Below, piece after piece: positions 9,544-18,022 of a stretch of 49,771 bases of DNA. Both the position numbers and the translations under genes were made by a program. Numbering within the stretch: the stretch's first letter is position 1; the number at the start of each line of letters is the position of its first letter. Under the pieces are notes generated by a model. The model saw nothing but the letters and a program-made list of their open reading frames with translations, searched no databases and was not told where the DNA came from. Source of the DNA: an uncultured Alistipes sp. (GTDB lineage Bacteria; Bacteroidota; Bacteroidia; Bacteroidales; Rikenellaceae); contig CALUKK010000039.1 of assembly GCA_944321205.1 (NCBI GenBank), positions 1-49,771 on the forward strand, written 5' to 3'.

Positions 9544-10951
9544 ACAATTCATCTGCCTGCTGAGTCTGGTTCTTCTTCTGCCGGGATGCCGCGAAGAGGA
9601 GTCCTCCTCCGTGCCGGATCCGGTCACGGATCCGTTGATCGCGGCGGTAACGGTAGACGACGACCCGCAGAACGTGCTCCGCAAAACGGTAACCGTCCAG
9701 TTGCGGGAGGCGGGCGACGTATGCGTCGAATTCTGGAAACCCGGCGAGGAGCAACGGACTCGCCGCATCGAAAGCAGCACCGAATCTCCGGAACACCGGA
9801 TCAAACTGATCATCATGGAGGCGGAAAGCAGCTATACCCTGCGTATCACGGCGACCTCCGGCGACCTCGTGGAGCAGAAGATAAGTGACTTCAAGACCGG
9901 GGAACTGCCCGAAGGCTGTATCGAGGCGACGAACCTTCTGCCGGACTTCAACTACGCATTCGACGGATACATCCACGTCGGAGACAAGGCTTCGGGGACA
10001 CTCTACCTGCTCAACGACAAGGGACGGGTCGTCTGGTACGAACCCACCTTCGGGAAATCGGTGATCTGCTCCAATTACGACCGACGCACGCAGAGTTTCC
10101 AGGCCATCATCGGGTTCAACCCCGACGAGAACTTCACGGGTGAGCGGGTCCTGGTGGTGGATCTCTACGGCAATATTCTGATGAACAAGGCCCATACGGA
10201 GTTGGAGAACCCCTATTTTCACCACGATATCCTGATGACGCCCTCGGGTGAGATTCTTCTGATCAACCAGGTCCGGGAGGAGTTCGACCTGCGGGCCTTC
10301 GGCGGCTCGGCCAACGAATGCATCCATGGCGACGGGATCACCTGCATGGATCTCGACGGCAATGTGCGCTGGCGATGGTCGGCCTTCGAAGTGATGACCC
10401 CCGAGGAGGATCCCGACATCTTCGAGAATGACCCCGAGTTCCAATACCCGAACAACGAGGACTGGCTGCATGCCAATTCGCTGTGGCGCGACGAGGCCGG
10501 AAACATCTATATCTCGTTCAACAAATTGAGCCAGGTGTGGAAACTCGACCCCGAACGCCGGCTGGTTTACCGAATGGGCAGGCAGGGCACGATCACCCTC
10601 GACGACGAAACGAACTTCTCGGACCGCCAACACGGCATCTCGATCACCTCGGAGGGCGAACTCATGCTCTTCGACAACGGATATACGAACAAACGGTCCA
10701 GAGCCCTGGCCTACCGGATCGACGAACAGAACAGGACGGCTCGGACGGTCATCCGCTACGATATTCCCAAGGAGGACTTCTCGCCCAACCAGTCCAGCGT
10801 CTACCGGATTGATACCGAGCGGATGATCTATGCCTCGACGGTCGCCTCAACGGTAGGAATCACCGACAACTACGGAAATCTCAAATGGAGATACCACCTC
10901 TCCGCACCGATATTCCGCGCCATCTACATTGACCAAATACAACATCTCTAA
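9530..10951 (+). CDS. Arylsulfotransferase (ASST)-like lipoprotein
   Basis: 473 residues; lipobox ends at Cys20 (VLLLPGC). An N-terminal Ig-like segment (~35-125) is followed by a beta-propeller-like region with repeated blade phrases (GTLYLLNDKGRVVWYE, DLDGNVRWRW). The family's histidine positions are visible: HHDIL (His231/232), DWLHANS (His314) and DRQHGIS (His368), followed by LMLFDNG. In characterised bacterial ASST a histidine carries the sulfuryl group between phenols. The Arg usually seen just after the second histidine motif seems to be Asn331 (SFNKLS), so activity or donor choice may differ. ASST genes are not standard members of utilization loci. It overlaps the esterase by 14 nt, so it is co-translated. 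Confidence 0.85.
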   Translation: MKPNRQFICLLSLVLLLPGCREEESSSVPDPVTDPLIAAVTVDDDPQNVLRKTVTVQLREAGDVCVEFWKPGEEQRTRRIESSTESPEHRIKLIIMEAESSYTLRITATSGDLVEQKISDFKTGELPEGCIEATNLLPDFNYAFDGYIHVGDKASGTLYLLNDKGRVVWYEPTFGKSVICSNYDRRTQSFQAIIGFNPDENFTGERVLVVDLYGNILMNKAHTELENPYFHHDILMTPSGEILLINQVREEFDLRAFGGSANECIHGDGITCMDLDGNVRWRWSAFEVMTPEEDPDIFENDPEFQYPNNEDWLHANSLWRDEAGNIYISFNKLSQVWKLDPERRLVYRMGRQGTITLDDETNFSDRQHGISITSEGELMLFDNGYTNKRSRALAYRIDEQNRTARTVIRYDIPKEDFSPNQSSVYRIDTERMIYASTVASTVGITDNYGNLKWRYHLSAPIFRAIYIDQIQHL

Positions 10952-10964
10952 ATATCTTTTACAT

Positions 10965-11984
10965 ATGAAACTGACAAAATACGAAGGGAATCCGGTGCTG
11001 TCACCCAATCCCGCGAATGCTTGGGAGAATCTGGTTGTCTGCAATCCGGGCGTGTGGTATGAGAACGGCACGTTCTACATGCTTTACCGTGCCGCCGGCG
11101 ACGATCCGGAACATGTCATCCGAATGGGTCTGGCCGTCAGTCACGACGGATTCCACTTCGAAAGGGTCTCCGATCAGCCGGCTTTCGGGCCTTCGCTGGA
11201 CGGCGAAGATGCCGGATGCGTCGAGGATCCGCGTATCGTGAAATTCGACGATTACTATTACGTGACCTATGCCTTCCGCCCCTGTCCTCCGGGCCAGTAC
11301 TGGAAATTCGCACACGACGAGATCGTCGTCAAGGATTTCGGAAGCCATGCCCCGGCCTTCCTGAGCAAGAACATCGCCAATACGGGATTGGCCATCACCA
11401 AGGATTTCCAACACTGGCGCCGCCTGGGACGACTCACCCGCTCCGATCTCGATGACCGGGACGTCATCCTCTTCCCGGAGAAGATCAACGGCAAATACGC
11501 CATGCTCCACCGCCCCAAAGAGTGGATCGGCGACGGCCATGGCCCCCAACATCCGGCCATCTGGATCCGCTATTCGGACGATCTGCTGGTATGGGACACC
11601 CCCAGCAAACTGCTGATCGAAGGCCGACCCGGCAGCTGGGAGGAGAAGGTCGGAGGAAGCACCCCTCCCCTGAAAACCGACAAGGGCTGGCTGGTGCTCT
11701 ATCACGGCGTGGAGAACGGCGGCACGGGATACTACCGCGTCGGCGCCATGATGCTCGATCTGGAGGATCCGACCATCGTGCTGGGGCGTACCCGCGACTT
11801 CATCCTCGAACCCGAGTTCCCCTATGAAAAGGAGGGATTCTACAAAGGTTGCGTTTTCCCGACGGGCAACGTGATCGTCAACGGGGTTCTGTATGTCTAT
11901 TACGGCGGAGCCGACAAATACGTGGGTGTGGCAACCGCCAATGTGGAAGAACTTGTCAACTCGATTCTCGCACAAAAAGTATGA
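10965..11984 (+). CDS. GH130-family beta-mannoside phosphorylase/hydrolase
   Basis: 339 residues from the ATG at 10965. An upstream ATG at 10929 is in frame but would overlap the previous gene by 23 nt and add 12 residues before the conserved opening MKLTKYEGNPVLSP. The five-bladed propeller family signature is clear: NPGVWYENGTFYMLYRA, then GCVEDPRI with Asp88 at the position of the family's general acid, and later GGSTPPLKTDKGW and YHGV. GH130 members split beta-1,2- or beta-1,4-mannosides, mostly by phosphorolysis giving mannose 1-phosphate. No signal peptide, so it is probably cytoplasmic and works on imported disaccharides. It shares ATGA with the symporter gene. Confidence 0.92.
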   Translation: MKLTKYEGNPVLSPNPANAWENLVVCNPGVWYENGTFYMLYRAAGDDPEHVIRMGLAVSHDGFHFERVSDQPAFGPSLDGEDAGCVEDPRIVKFDDYYYVTYAFRPCPPGQYWKFAHDEIVVKDFGSHAPAFLSKNIANTGLAITKDFQHWRRLGRLTRSDLDDRDVILFPEKINGKYAMLHRPKEWIGDGHGPQHPAIWIRYSDDLLVWDTPSKLLIEGRPGSWEEKVGGSTPPLKTDKGWLVLYHGVENGGTGYYRVGAMMLDLEDPTIVLGRTRDFILEPEFPYEKEGFYKGCVFPTGNVIVNGVLYVYYGGADKYVGVATANVEELVNSILAQKV

Positions 11985-13576
11985 ACTGGTTCAATTCCCT
12001 GGAGACCATAGACTTCGTATTCATCGCCCTCTACTTCATCTTCATCGTTTACCTGGGGATCAAGTACAGCAAGGTTCAGAATTCGGAGAACTATTTCCTG
12101 GCCGGACGAAGCATGAGCTGGCCCGTCATCGGATTCTCGATGTTCGCGGCCAGCATCTCCAGCTCCACGCTCATCGGCCATTGCGGCGATGCCTACTCGA
12201 CGGGAATCGCGGTATTCAACTACAACCTGATCTCCATCTTCGTGATGGTCTTCTTCGCGTGGTTCTTCCTGCCCTTCTACATCAAGCTGCGCATCTTCAC
12301 CCTCCCGGAGTTCCTTGAACGACGTTTCGACGCCCGGTCTCGCTACTACTTCTCCGGAATTACCATCCTGATCAACATCTTCCTCGATGCCGCAGGATCG
12401 CTCTATGCGGCCGCGCTGGTCTTCAAGCTGATCTTCCCGGAGGCCAATCTCAGTCTCCTGGCTCTGGCATTCGCCGTGCTGGTGGCGCTGTACACGATCC
12501 CGGGAGGCCTCTCGGCCGCGATCCGCGTCGATCTGATCCAGGGTCTGATTCTGCTGCTCGGAGCCATTCTGCTGACGGTGATCATCGCCTCGAAAGGCGG
12601 TTGGGACTACATCGTCGAAAACATGCACAACGGCGTCATGATGAAACTCGTCCGGCCGTTGGACGACCCGTCGGTACCGTGGCTGGGCATGCTGCTGGGA
12701 ATTCCCGTGCTGGGATTCTTCTTCTGGGGAAACAACCAGCAACTGGTGCAACGGGCCCTGACGGCCAAGAACATCGACGAAGGACGGAAAGGCGTCCTGC
12801 TGGTCGGACTGCTCACGCTGCTCACGCTCTTTATCATCATCATCCCCGGAGTGATGGCCCGGGCCTTCTTCCCCGATCTGGCCAAACCCGACATGGTATA
12901 CCCCTCGATCGTCATCGAGATGATGCCCGTGGGCATCGTCGGATTCCTGATCGCCGCCCTGGTCGCCGCATTGACCTCCTCGGTCAGCGGATTGCTGAAC
13001 TCCGTGGCCACGCTCTTCACGATGGACTTCTACATGAAACGCAAACCGAACGCCTCCTCCAGGGAGCAGATCTGGATCGGACGGCTCGTGTCGTTCATCG
13101 TGCTGGTCATCGCCGTGTTGTGGGCCCCGCAGATCGGAAACCGCTTCGGATCGCTGCTCAAGTATTACAACGAGATGCTCTCGATGCTGGCTCCTCCGGT
13201 CGTTTCGGTCTTCATCCTGGGTGTGTTCTGGAAACGCACAACCAGCGACGGCGCCTTCTGGGGGCTGATCGGCGGCGCCTTCCTCGGAATCGCCAATCTG
13301 GTCTGCAAGCTCGTCGGAGGCTTCTCGCTCTTCGGAGAGATGCATTTCCTGCTTACGGTACCGATCTACCTGCTGTGGAGCATGCTCGTCACCATGGTCG
13401 TCAGCCTCGCAACCCGCAAACCCGACTACGCGGCCATCCAGCCCTATATCTGGTCGCGAAAGGATTTCGATGCCGAGACCGTGGAGCTGAAGAAACTGCC
13501 CTTCTACAAGAACTACCGAATTCTCTCCTATGGTCTTTTGGCTCTTTGTCTGCTGGTTCTGATCGTCTTTGCATAG
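11981..13576 (+). CDS. Sodium:solute symporter (SSS family)
   Basis: 531 residues from ATG 11981, which overlaps the GH130 stop as ATGA; an open frame extends 44 codons upstream but is out of keeping with the family start. The protein has about 13 hydrophobic helices. Early family features include YFLAGRSMSWPVIGFSMFA in the first helices and the SSSTLIGHCGDAYSTG loop, with GLLNSVATLF-type sodium-site segments further on. SSS carriers move sugars, sialic acid or nucleobases with Na+. Directly behind a cytoplasmic GH130 enzyme, this one is the likely inner-membrane importer of the oligosaccharide products. Last gene of the operon; a terminator follows 22 nt downstream. Confidence 0.93.
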   Translation: MNWFNSLETIDFVFIALYFIFIVYLGIKYSKVQNSENYFLAGRSMSWPVIGFSMFAASISSSTLIGHCGDAYSTGIAVFNYNLISIFVMVFFAWFFLPFYIKLRIFTLPEFLERRFDARSRYYFSGITILINIFLDAAGSLYAAALVFKLIFPEANLSLLALAFAVLVALYTIPGGLSAAIRVDLIQGLILLLGAILLTVIIASKGGWDYIVENMHNGVMMKLVRPLDDPSVPWLGMLLGIPVLGFFFWGNNQQLVQRALTAKNIDEGRKGVLLVGLLTLLTLFIIIIPGVMARAFFPDLAKPDMVYPSIVIEMMPVGIVGFLIAALVAALTSSVSGLLNSVATLFTMDFYMKRKPNASSREQIWIGRLVSFIVLVIAVLWAPQIGNRFGSLLKYYNEMLSMLAPPVVSVFILGVFWKRTTSDGAFWGLIGGAFLGIANLVCKLVGGFSLFGEMHFLLTVPIYLLWSMLVTMVVSLATRKPDYAAIQPYIWSRKDFDAETVELKKLPFYKNYRILSYGLLALCLLVLIVFA

Positions 13577-13597
13577 GGCAAACCGCAGCATAACAGA

Positions 13598-13628
13598 AGC
13601 GGAGCCGCTTTTGCGGCTCCGCTTTTTT
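13598..13628 (+). terminator. Intrinsic terminator of the rightward utilization operon
   Basis: A perfect 11-bp stem (13598-13608 with 13613-13623) with a TTTT loop is followed by a T run. The opposite side lacks a T run, so it acts mainly on the rightward transcript, although it also lies at the end of the convergent gene. Confidence 0.92.
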
Positions 13629-13685
13629 GTGGCATACGGACAGAACCCGGCACCCCGACAGCCGGGTATTCCGTCGCCGGACGAA

Positions 13686-15167
13686 CTACTCGACATTGGA
13701 GATCACGACAAGACTTTCACCCGGCAGATCGATCCGGATTCCCGATGCCGTATTCACACGGACCTCTTCGGCCTCGGGCAGCATCGTATGATCCCCCTGC
13801 GTCTCGAAGAGTCCTTCGCCGTAACGGAAGATCCGGGCATGCGGGATCTTCACGTCCCCCGAGATCCGGACGGTCTGCGTCCGCTTGCCGACATTGACCA
13901 GGGCGAGCGTCCGCCGGGACCCGGCAACCGCGCTGACCGCCTTCACGCCACTGTCCGACGGCGAGATCGCAACCCGCTCGAAGGCACAGCCCGAAGGAAT
14001 GTAGCGGCACAGCAGACTCCAGGCATAATACCAGGGACGCACCACCTCCTGCTCGGCACCGAAATACTCCTCGCCGAGGATGTTCCAGAATCCCCAGATT
14101 TTCAGTTTGTCGGGGCTTTCGTTGGAGTGCATGGCATCGTCAAGCATCCAGACAACCGATCCCGAAAATCCGCTGTTGATCGTCTGGAACAGGGCATCGG
14201 CCATATCGGTTCCGTACATGTAGTCGTAGACGAACATCTGCGAATCACTCTTCGATGCGTGTGCACAGGCATTGGCCCGGCGGATATTCTCTTGGTTGAA
14301 GAGCGAATCCGCCGGATCGACGAACTTGATACCGATCTCCCCCATCACGATCTGATGACCGGCGGGAACTTCGGCCTTGTAGCTGGAGATGATGTCGGAA
14401 TACGCCCCGGAATTGATCGTCGTTTTCGAGGGATAGGTATGGATGTCGTACAGTCCTACGAAGTCTCCCATCTCATCCCGCGTACGGCTCACCCACCAGG
14501 ACTCCCCGGAGGTCCAGATCGCCGCATCGGGACCCACGAGCGAGAGTTTCCCGTCGAGCCCCGTGCGCTCGAACTCCCGGGCGAGGATGTGCATGGCCCG
14601 GGCCCACAACTCATAATCCCCCTTGTTGGTCGACCACCAGCCGTTGGGCTCGTTGATCAGGTTGTAGTATTTGATGCAGGTGTAGCCCTTCTCCTCGATC
14701 AGGAACTTCATGTAGTCGGCGGCATGGGCGAGCAGGGGCTCGTTGACCGTCTTGGCCTCGGGATCGACCATCCATCCGCCCCAATCGCCGAACATCACCG
14801 TCACGTTGCGGCTCTGGCAATAGTCGAGCAGATGCTTCAGATGATCGAACCCGTACGTGGGGTCAAAAACACCGTCACGAAGCCGATCCACGGTATTCTG
14901 CATCATCCGGATAAATGCCGGCCGCATGTTGTCGAGGCGTGCATAGAGTTTCTGCCAGTCTTCGGGGCTGATTTCGACCTTTCCCTCCCCGTAATCGAGG
15001 GCGTAGGGGTCCCATTGTACACCGTTGCCGATATAGTCGACATTGATCAGCGAATCTGCCGTCACGGTCATATCCACCGTTGCGGAGTTCTCCGAGGAGA
15101 CGAAGTTTGTTTGTCCGCAGGCGCCCAGAAGCAGCAGCAGCGGAAGCAGGGTTGTCGTTTTTTTCAT
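13686..15167 (-). CDS. Clan GH-A glycoside hydrolase lipoprotein (paralogue of the 6583 gene)
   Basis: 493 residues; lipobox LGAC with Cys17. The same landmarks as the enzyme at 6583-8097 occur at the same residue numbers: acid/base Glu173 (LINEPNG) and nucleophile Glu277 (IVMGEIGI), with shared phrases YIGNGVQWDPY, GYTCIKYYNLINEPN and YDIHTYP. The two diverge at the C-terminal beta domain and lipobox. It stands alone on the opposite strand, converging on the utilization operon across the terminator, with its own promoter region. Likely works on the same or a side-chain variant of the same glycan. Family within the clan not determined. Confidence 0.88.
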   Translation of the reverse strand: MKKTTTLLPLLLLLGACGQTNFVSSENSATVDMTVTADSLINVDYIGNGVQWDPYALDYGEGKVEISPEDWQKLYARLDNMRPAFIRMMQNTVDRLRDGVFDPTYGFDHLKHLLDYCQSRNVTVMFGDWGGWMVDPEAKTVNEPLLAHAADYMKFLIEEKGYTCIKYYNLINEPNGWWSTNKGDYELWARAMHILAREFERTGLDGKLSLVGPDAAIWTSGESWWVSRTRDEMGDFVGLYDIHTYPSKTTINSGAYSDIISSYKAEVPAGHQIVMGEIGIKFVDPADSLFNQENIRRANACAHASKSDSQMFVYDYMYGTDMADALFQTINSGFSGSVVWMLDDAMHSNESPDKLKIWGFWNILGEEYFGAEQEVVRPWYYAWSLLCRYIPSGCAFERVAISPSDSGVKAVSAVAGSRRTLALVNVGKRTQTVRISGDVKIPHARIFRYGEGLFETQGDHTMLPEAEEVRVNTASGIRIDLPGESLVVISNVE

Positions 15168-15272
15168 CTTAGTAACCGCATTTTATAACAGGATAATACC
15201 ATCCATCTTCAAAATAGTATCATAATTCAATCGGATCAAAACATCCCGACAAATCAGAACGGAGATCCGATA

Positions 15273-15280
15273 CAAAGATA
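15273..15280 (-). promoter_or_regulatory. -7 box of the leftward GH-A gene
   Basis: On the minus strand the sequence reads TATCTTTG, matching TAnnTTTG, about 105 nt before the ATG at 15167. No good -33 TTTG sits 19 nt upstream, so the promoter may be activator-dependent. The rest of the 15168-15408 spacer is AT-rich and shows no gene. Confidence 0.4.
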
Positions 15281-15408
15281 GATAAAGCGGCATGATCGAC
15301 ACCATTGTTTCAAAAAAAGATCAATATTCGACCATAAGATACGCATATCGGTCCGCCACGGAGGCACGCCGACGCTCCCACCATATTCCGCGCGGATGCC
15401 GTCCCGGC

Positions 15409-15462
15409 AAAAAAAGGTTCCGTTGCCGCCGTTCGGGATTTCGGAACGGCGACAACGGAACC
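15409..15462 (-). terminator. Strong intrinsic terminator of the sigma/FecR/SusCD/protease operon
   Basis: A nearly perfect inverted repeat spans 15416-15462: about 19 bp of stem with one mismatch and a short loop. On the minus strand it is followed by seven U (positions 15415-15409). It lies 20 nt past the stop of the last gene in the leftward operon. Confidence 0.93.
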
Positions 15463-15482
15463 TGCGGAAAGCCGGAAGGTGA

Positions 15483-18011
15483 TCAGTCGATTCGCAGCGA
15501 CTCGTCGATCCGACGATACATGTAACGACAGAATTCCCGGGAGGCGGAATCCCCGGCCCGCGAAATCCCGAGCCGGTAAATATCCCGAATCCGGAGCAGG
15601 CAATCGTAATAGACGTGCTCCGAGAAGTCCTTGGCGGAATAGACCATCCGATACCGGCCATAGGCCCGCAGCATCTCCAACGTTGCGGAGGTCTCCTGCG
15701 GGAAGGCGGGCCGCATTCCCTCCTCCGCGAGTGCGAATGCCCGGGAGCCGCCTTTTTCGGACTGAGGACGTGCCAGCACCCGGGATTTGCCGATAACCAC
15801 CCCGACGAACGACTCCTGCAACAGCCGGTCGAATTCGGAGAGCCGGCGTCCGGATTTTACCGCCCGGAAGAGATGCTCACACAGATCATCCGTCATTTCG
15901 GCCGCCGTATAGGCTCCGGGCAATCCGCTCTGATAACGCGGCAACGACTCCAGGCGCTTCATCAGCGTCATCAGACAATCCTCTCGAACCGACTGCGAAA
16001 GATTGACCAACTGATCCGCCGTCAGCGGCGTGTCGAGCCACGAAAGATCCTCGATCAGACGCAATATCTCCAGAACGTAACGCCGCTGCTCCTGCTTGGG
16101 AACAACCCGGAGCATGGTCTGTCCGTCGCCCTCGACCACCTCCGTATAATAGGCTCCTCCGATATAGGCGGCCAGGTAGGAGATGACCTCCCTGACCCCC
16201 GTGGCAATCGCATCGATGGCCTGCTGCCGATACGAACCGTCGACATCCTGCCCTTCGAGCCATTCGGCGGCATGCAGGGCCGTCTGCCGCAGATTGCACA
16301 ACCGATAGTCGCAACGCTTCACGGGATCGTCTCCCAGATTGGTATAGGCCAGACGCACGTCTCCGAAATAGTAATCATACCAGTAATTGCCATAGTAGAA
16401 GGCCGGATCATCGGCATGACGGCTCAGCATCGCCGACAGCTGCTCCCGCTCCTCGGCCGGGCTCTTCGCTCCGGGAAGTTCGCCGTAAAGCCAGGCGATG
16501 GCGAAGTAGTCGTATTTGCCCAGGCAGTCATTTACCAGCCGCACGTCCTTGTCTTCGGGTTGTGCCAGATAGTTGTAGCTGTTCAGGGCGGTGATCGACG
16601 AGCAGAGCCCCCATTGACGGGTAAAGGAGGCCGAACGCAGCGAATCCGTCGGATATGCCGAAGCTCCGGCGTAGTTGGTGGCAAGACCCAGAATCTGGGC
16701 AACTCCCCGGGCCGTATAGATACTCAACGAGGAGATGAGCTCCCCGTCATCGAGATGAAGATCCCGGGCCCGGGGATCCACGGCCGCAAGATCCAGGAAA
16801 CGTCGGCTGCGAATCTCATCCTGCAACGCTTCGGAGAGGTGGATCCTGCCTCCCGTAATCTCTCCGCTGCGCGGATCCGTGATGACATTTACGGTAACCT
16901 TGGGGTTGTTCGAGGCGACGTATTTCACACAGAAGGTGCCGGGGCTGTCGGCATCGAAACCCGACGCGGGATACTCCTCCACCTGCAGCACATCCCCCAT
17001 TCCGATACGCCGGAACGCTTCGTTCCACATCTCGATTCCCCGCCGGATCCCCTCCCGCCACACGGGCGGAAAGAGCGTGTCGACATGGAATGTCACGGAA
17101 CGGATCTTCCCCTCCTGCCGGAAGGCGATCCGGGAGGCAAAGTAGGCCGGGCGGGAACCCTGATCCACGGAGAAGCGCGTATACGGCACGGGCAGCACCC
17201 CGATCCGGGGATCGGCCATGCGTGCGGGAGCCATCCGCTCGGGCAGCAGCGTGATCGTCCGACGGGCCCGCGCCGTGAAGGGCACATCCTTGCGCACGGT
17301 GAAGATGAAATACTGCGTGGTCACATAGTAGGTCAGATCGCTGATGACCGACGCGTAATCGGCTCCGCCCTCCACATCGCGCAACAGCGAAAGATTCGAC
17401 TTGTAGCTCGCACGGGAGATATGAAGCGGCGTCATACCCCGGGCCTCGAAAGCCTGAAGGTGTTCGTTGTCGTCCATGAACAGGTCGGTATTCTCGATCA
17501 CGACGGCCGTCGAATCGGCATTGTAGGCCTTGACGGGATAGGTCGCCACGATGGGATACAGCGAATTGACCTTCAAGGCCTGTTCGACGTTCGGGCAACT
17601 GTCCGTCAGGATCCGCTGCGGAACTTCATGCATGCGGATCAGCGAATCCTTGCGCGAGAAGGCGATGTGATACGGCGGTATGGGCTCCTGCCCCGACAGT
17701 CCGTAGTCGGCCAGCGACGACTCCTCGATCGTGGTGTGAATGACGAACTCCCGGTCAAGCAGCGCAAGGGGTATCTCGGTATAGAGTTTTCCCTCGACCA
17801 GGTGGAGCTTGAAAAGCCCGTCGACACTTTTACACGTCTTGTCCTTGAAGAGCTTTTCGTAGGCGGTCGGTTTCGGTTCCGCGACGACGTTCTCGCTTTT
17901 TTTCCGCTCCTTGCGGCCTTTAGCCGCAGCCCGGGAGGTTTCGGGCAGCAGAAGGGTTGCACTCAACCCGACCAGCAGAATCGCGGTAATGGTGGTAAGA
18001 TCTCTTCTCAT
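15483..18011 (-). CDS. Zinc-metalloprotease paralogue lacking its zinc site (probable pseudoprotease)
   Basis: 842 residues with signal peptide ~1-29. It is collinear with the active metalloprotease encoded just upstream (871 residues), including the NADSTAVVF-type block, WNEAFRRIG against WNELFARIG, DPRSGEI, and YPTDSLRSASFTRQWG against IPVDSLRSPAFTQQFG. Where the neighbour reads HEVGHCLGFMH, this protein reads RGVAQILGLAT (435-445), so the three His ligands and the catalytic Glu are all replaced, and the Met-turn SIMDYA is SITALN. The frame is otherwise intact and long, so it looks selected, not decayed. Possible jobs: substrate capture, a regulator or partner of the active enzyme. Last gene of the operon, 11 nt after its partner. 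Confidence 0.88.
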   Translation of the reverse strand: MRRDLTTITAILLVGLSATLLLPETSRAAAKGRKERKKSENVVAEPKPTAYEKLFKDKTCKSVDGLFKLHLVEGKLYTEIPLALLDREFVIHTTIEESSLADYGLSGQEPIPPYHIAFSRKDSLIRMHEVPQRILTDSCPNVEQALKVNSLYPIVATYPVKAYNADSTAVVIENTDLFMDDNEHLQAFEARGMTPLHISRASYKSNLSLLRDVEGGADYASVISDLTYYVTTQYFIFTVRKDVPFTARARRTITLLPERMAPARMADPRIGVLPVPYTRFSVDQGSRPAYFASRIAFRQEGKIRSVTFHVDTLFPPVWREGIRRGIEMWNEAFRRIGMGDVLQVEEYPASGFDADSPGTFCVKYVASNNPKVTVNVITDPRSGEITGGRIHLSEALQDEIRSRRFLDLAAVDPRARDLHLDDGELISSLSIYTARGVAQILGLATNYAGASAYPTDSLRSASFTRQWGLCSSITALNSYNYLAQPEDKDVRLVNDCLGKYDYFAIAWLYGELPGAKSPAEEREQLSAMLSRHADDPAFYYGNYWYDYYFGDVRLAYTNLGDDPVKRCDYRLCNLRQTALHAAEWLEGQDVDGSYRQQAIDAIATGVREVISYLAAYIGGAYYTEVVEGDGQTMLRVVPKQEQRRYVLEILRLIEDLSWLDTPLTADQLVNLSQSVREDCLMTLMKRLESLPRYQSGLPGAYTAAEMTDDLCEHLFRAVKSGRRLSEFDRLLQESFVGVVIGKSRVLARPQSEKGGSRAFALAEEGMRPAFPQETSATLEMLRAYGRYRMVYSAKDFSEHVYYDCLLRIRDIYRLGISRAGDSASREFCRYMYRRIDESLRID

Positions 18012-18022
18012 GGTCGGATCAA

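Noticed and set aside
11849-11980. Upstream extension of the symporter start
   Set aside because: The 44 added residues are an out-of-frame reading of the GH130 C-terminus; the ATGA overlap at 11981 gives the normal family start.
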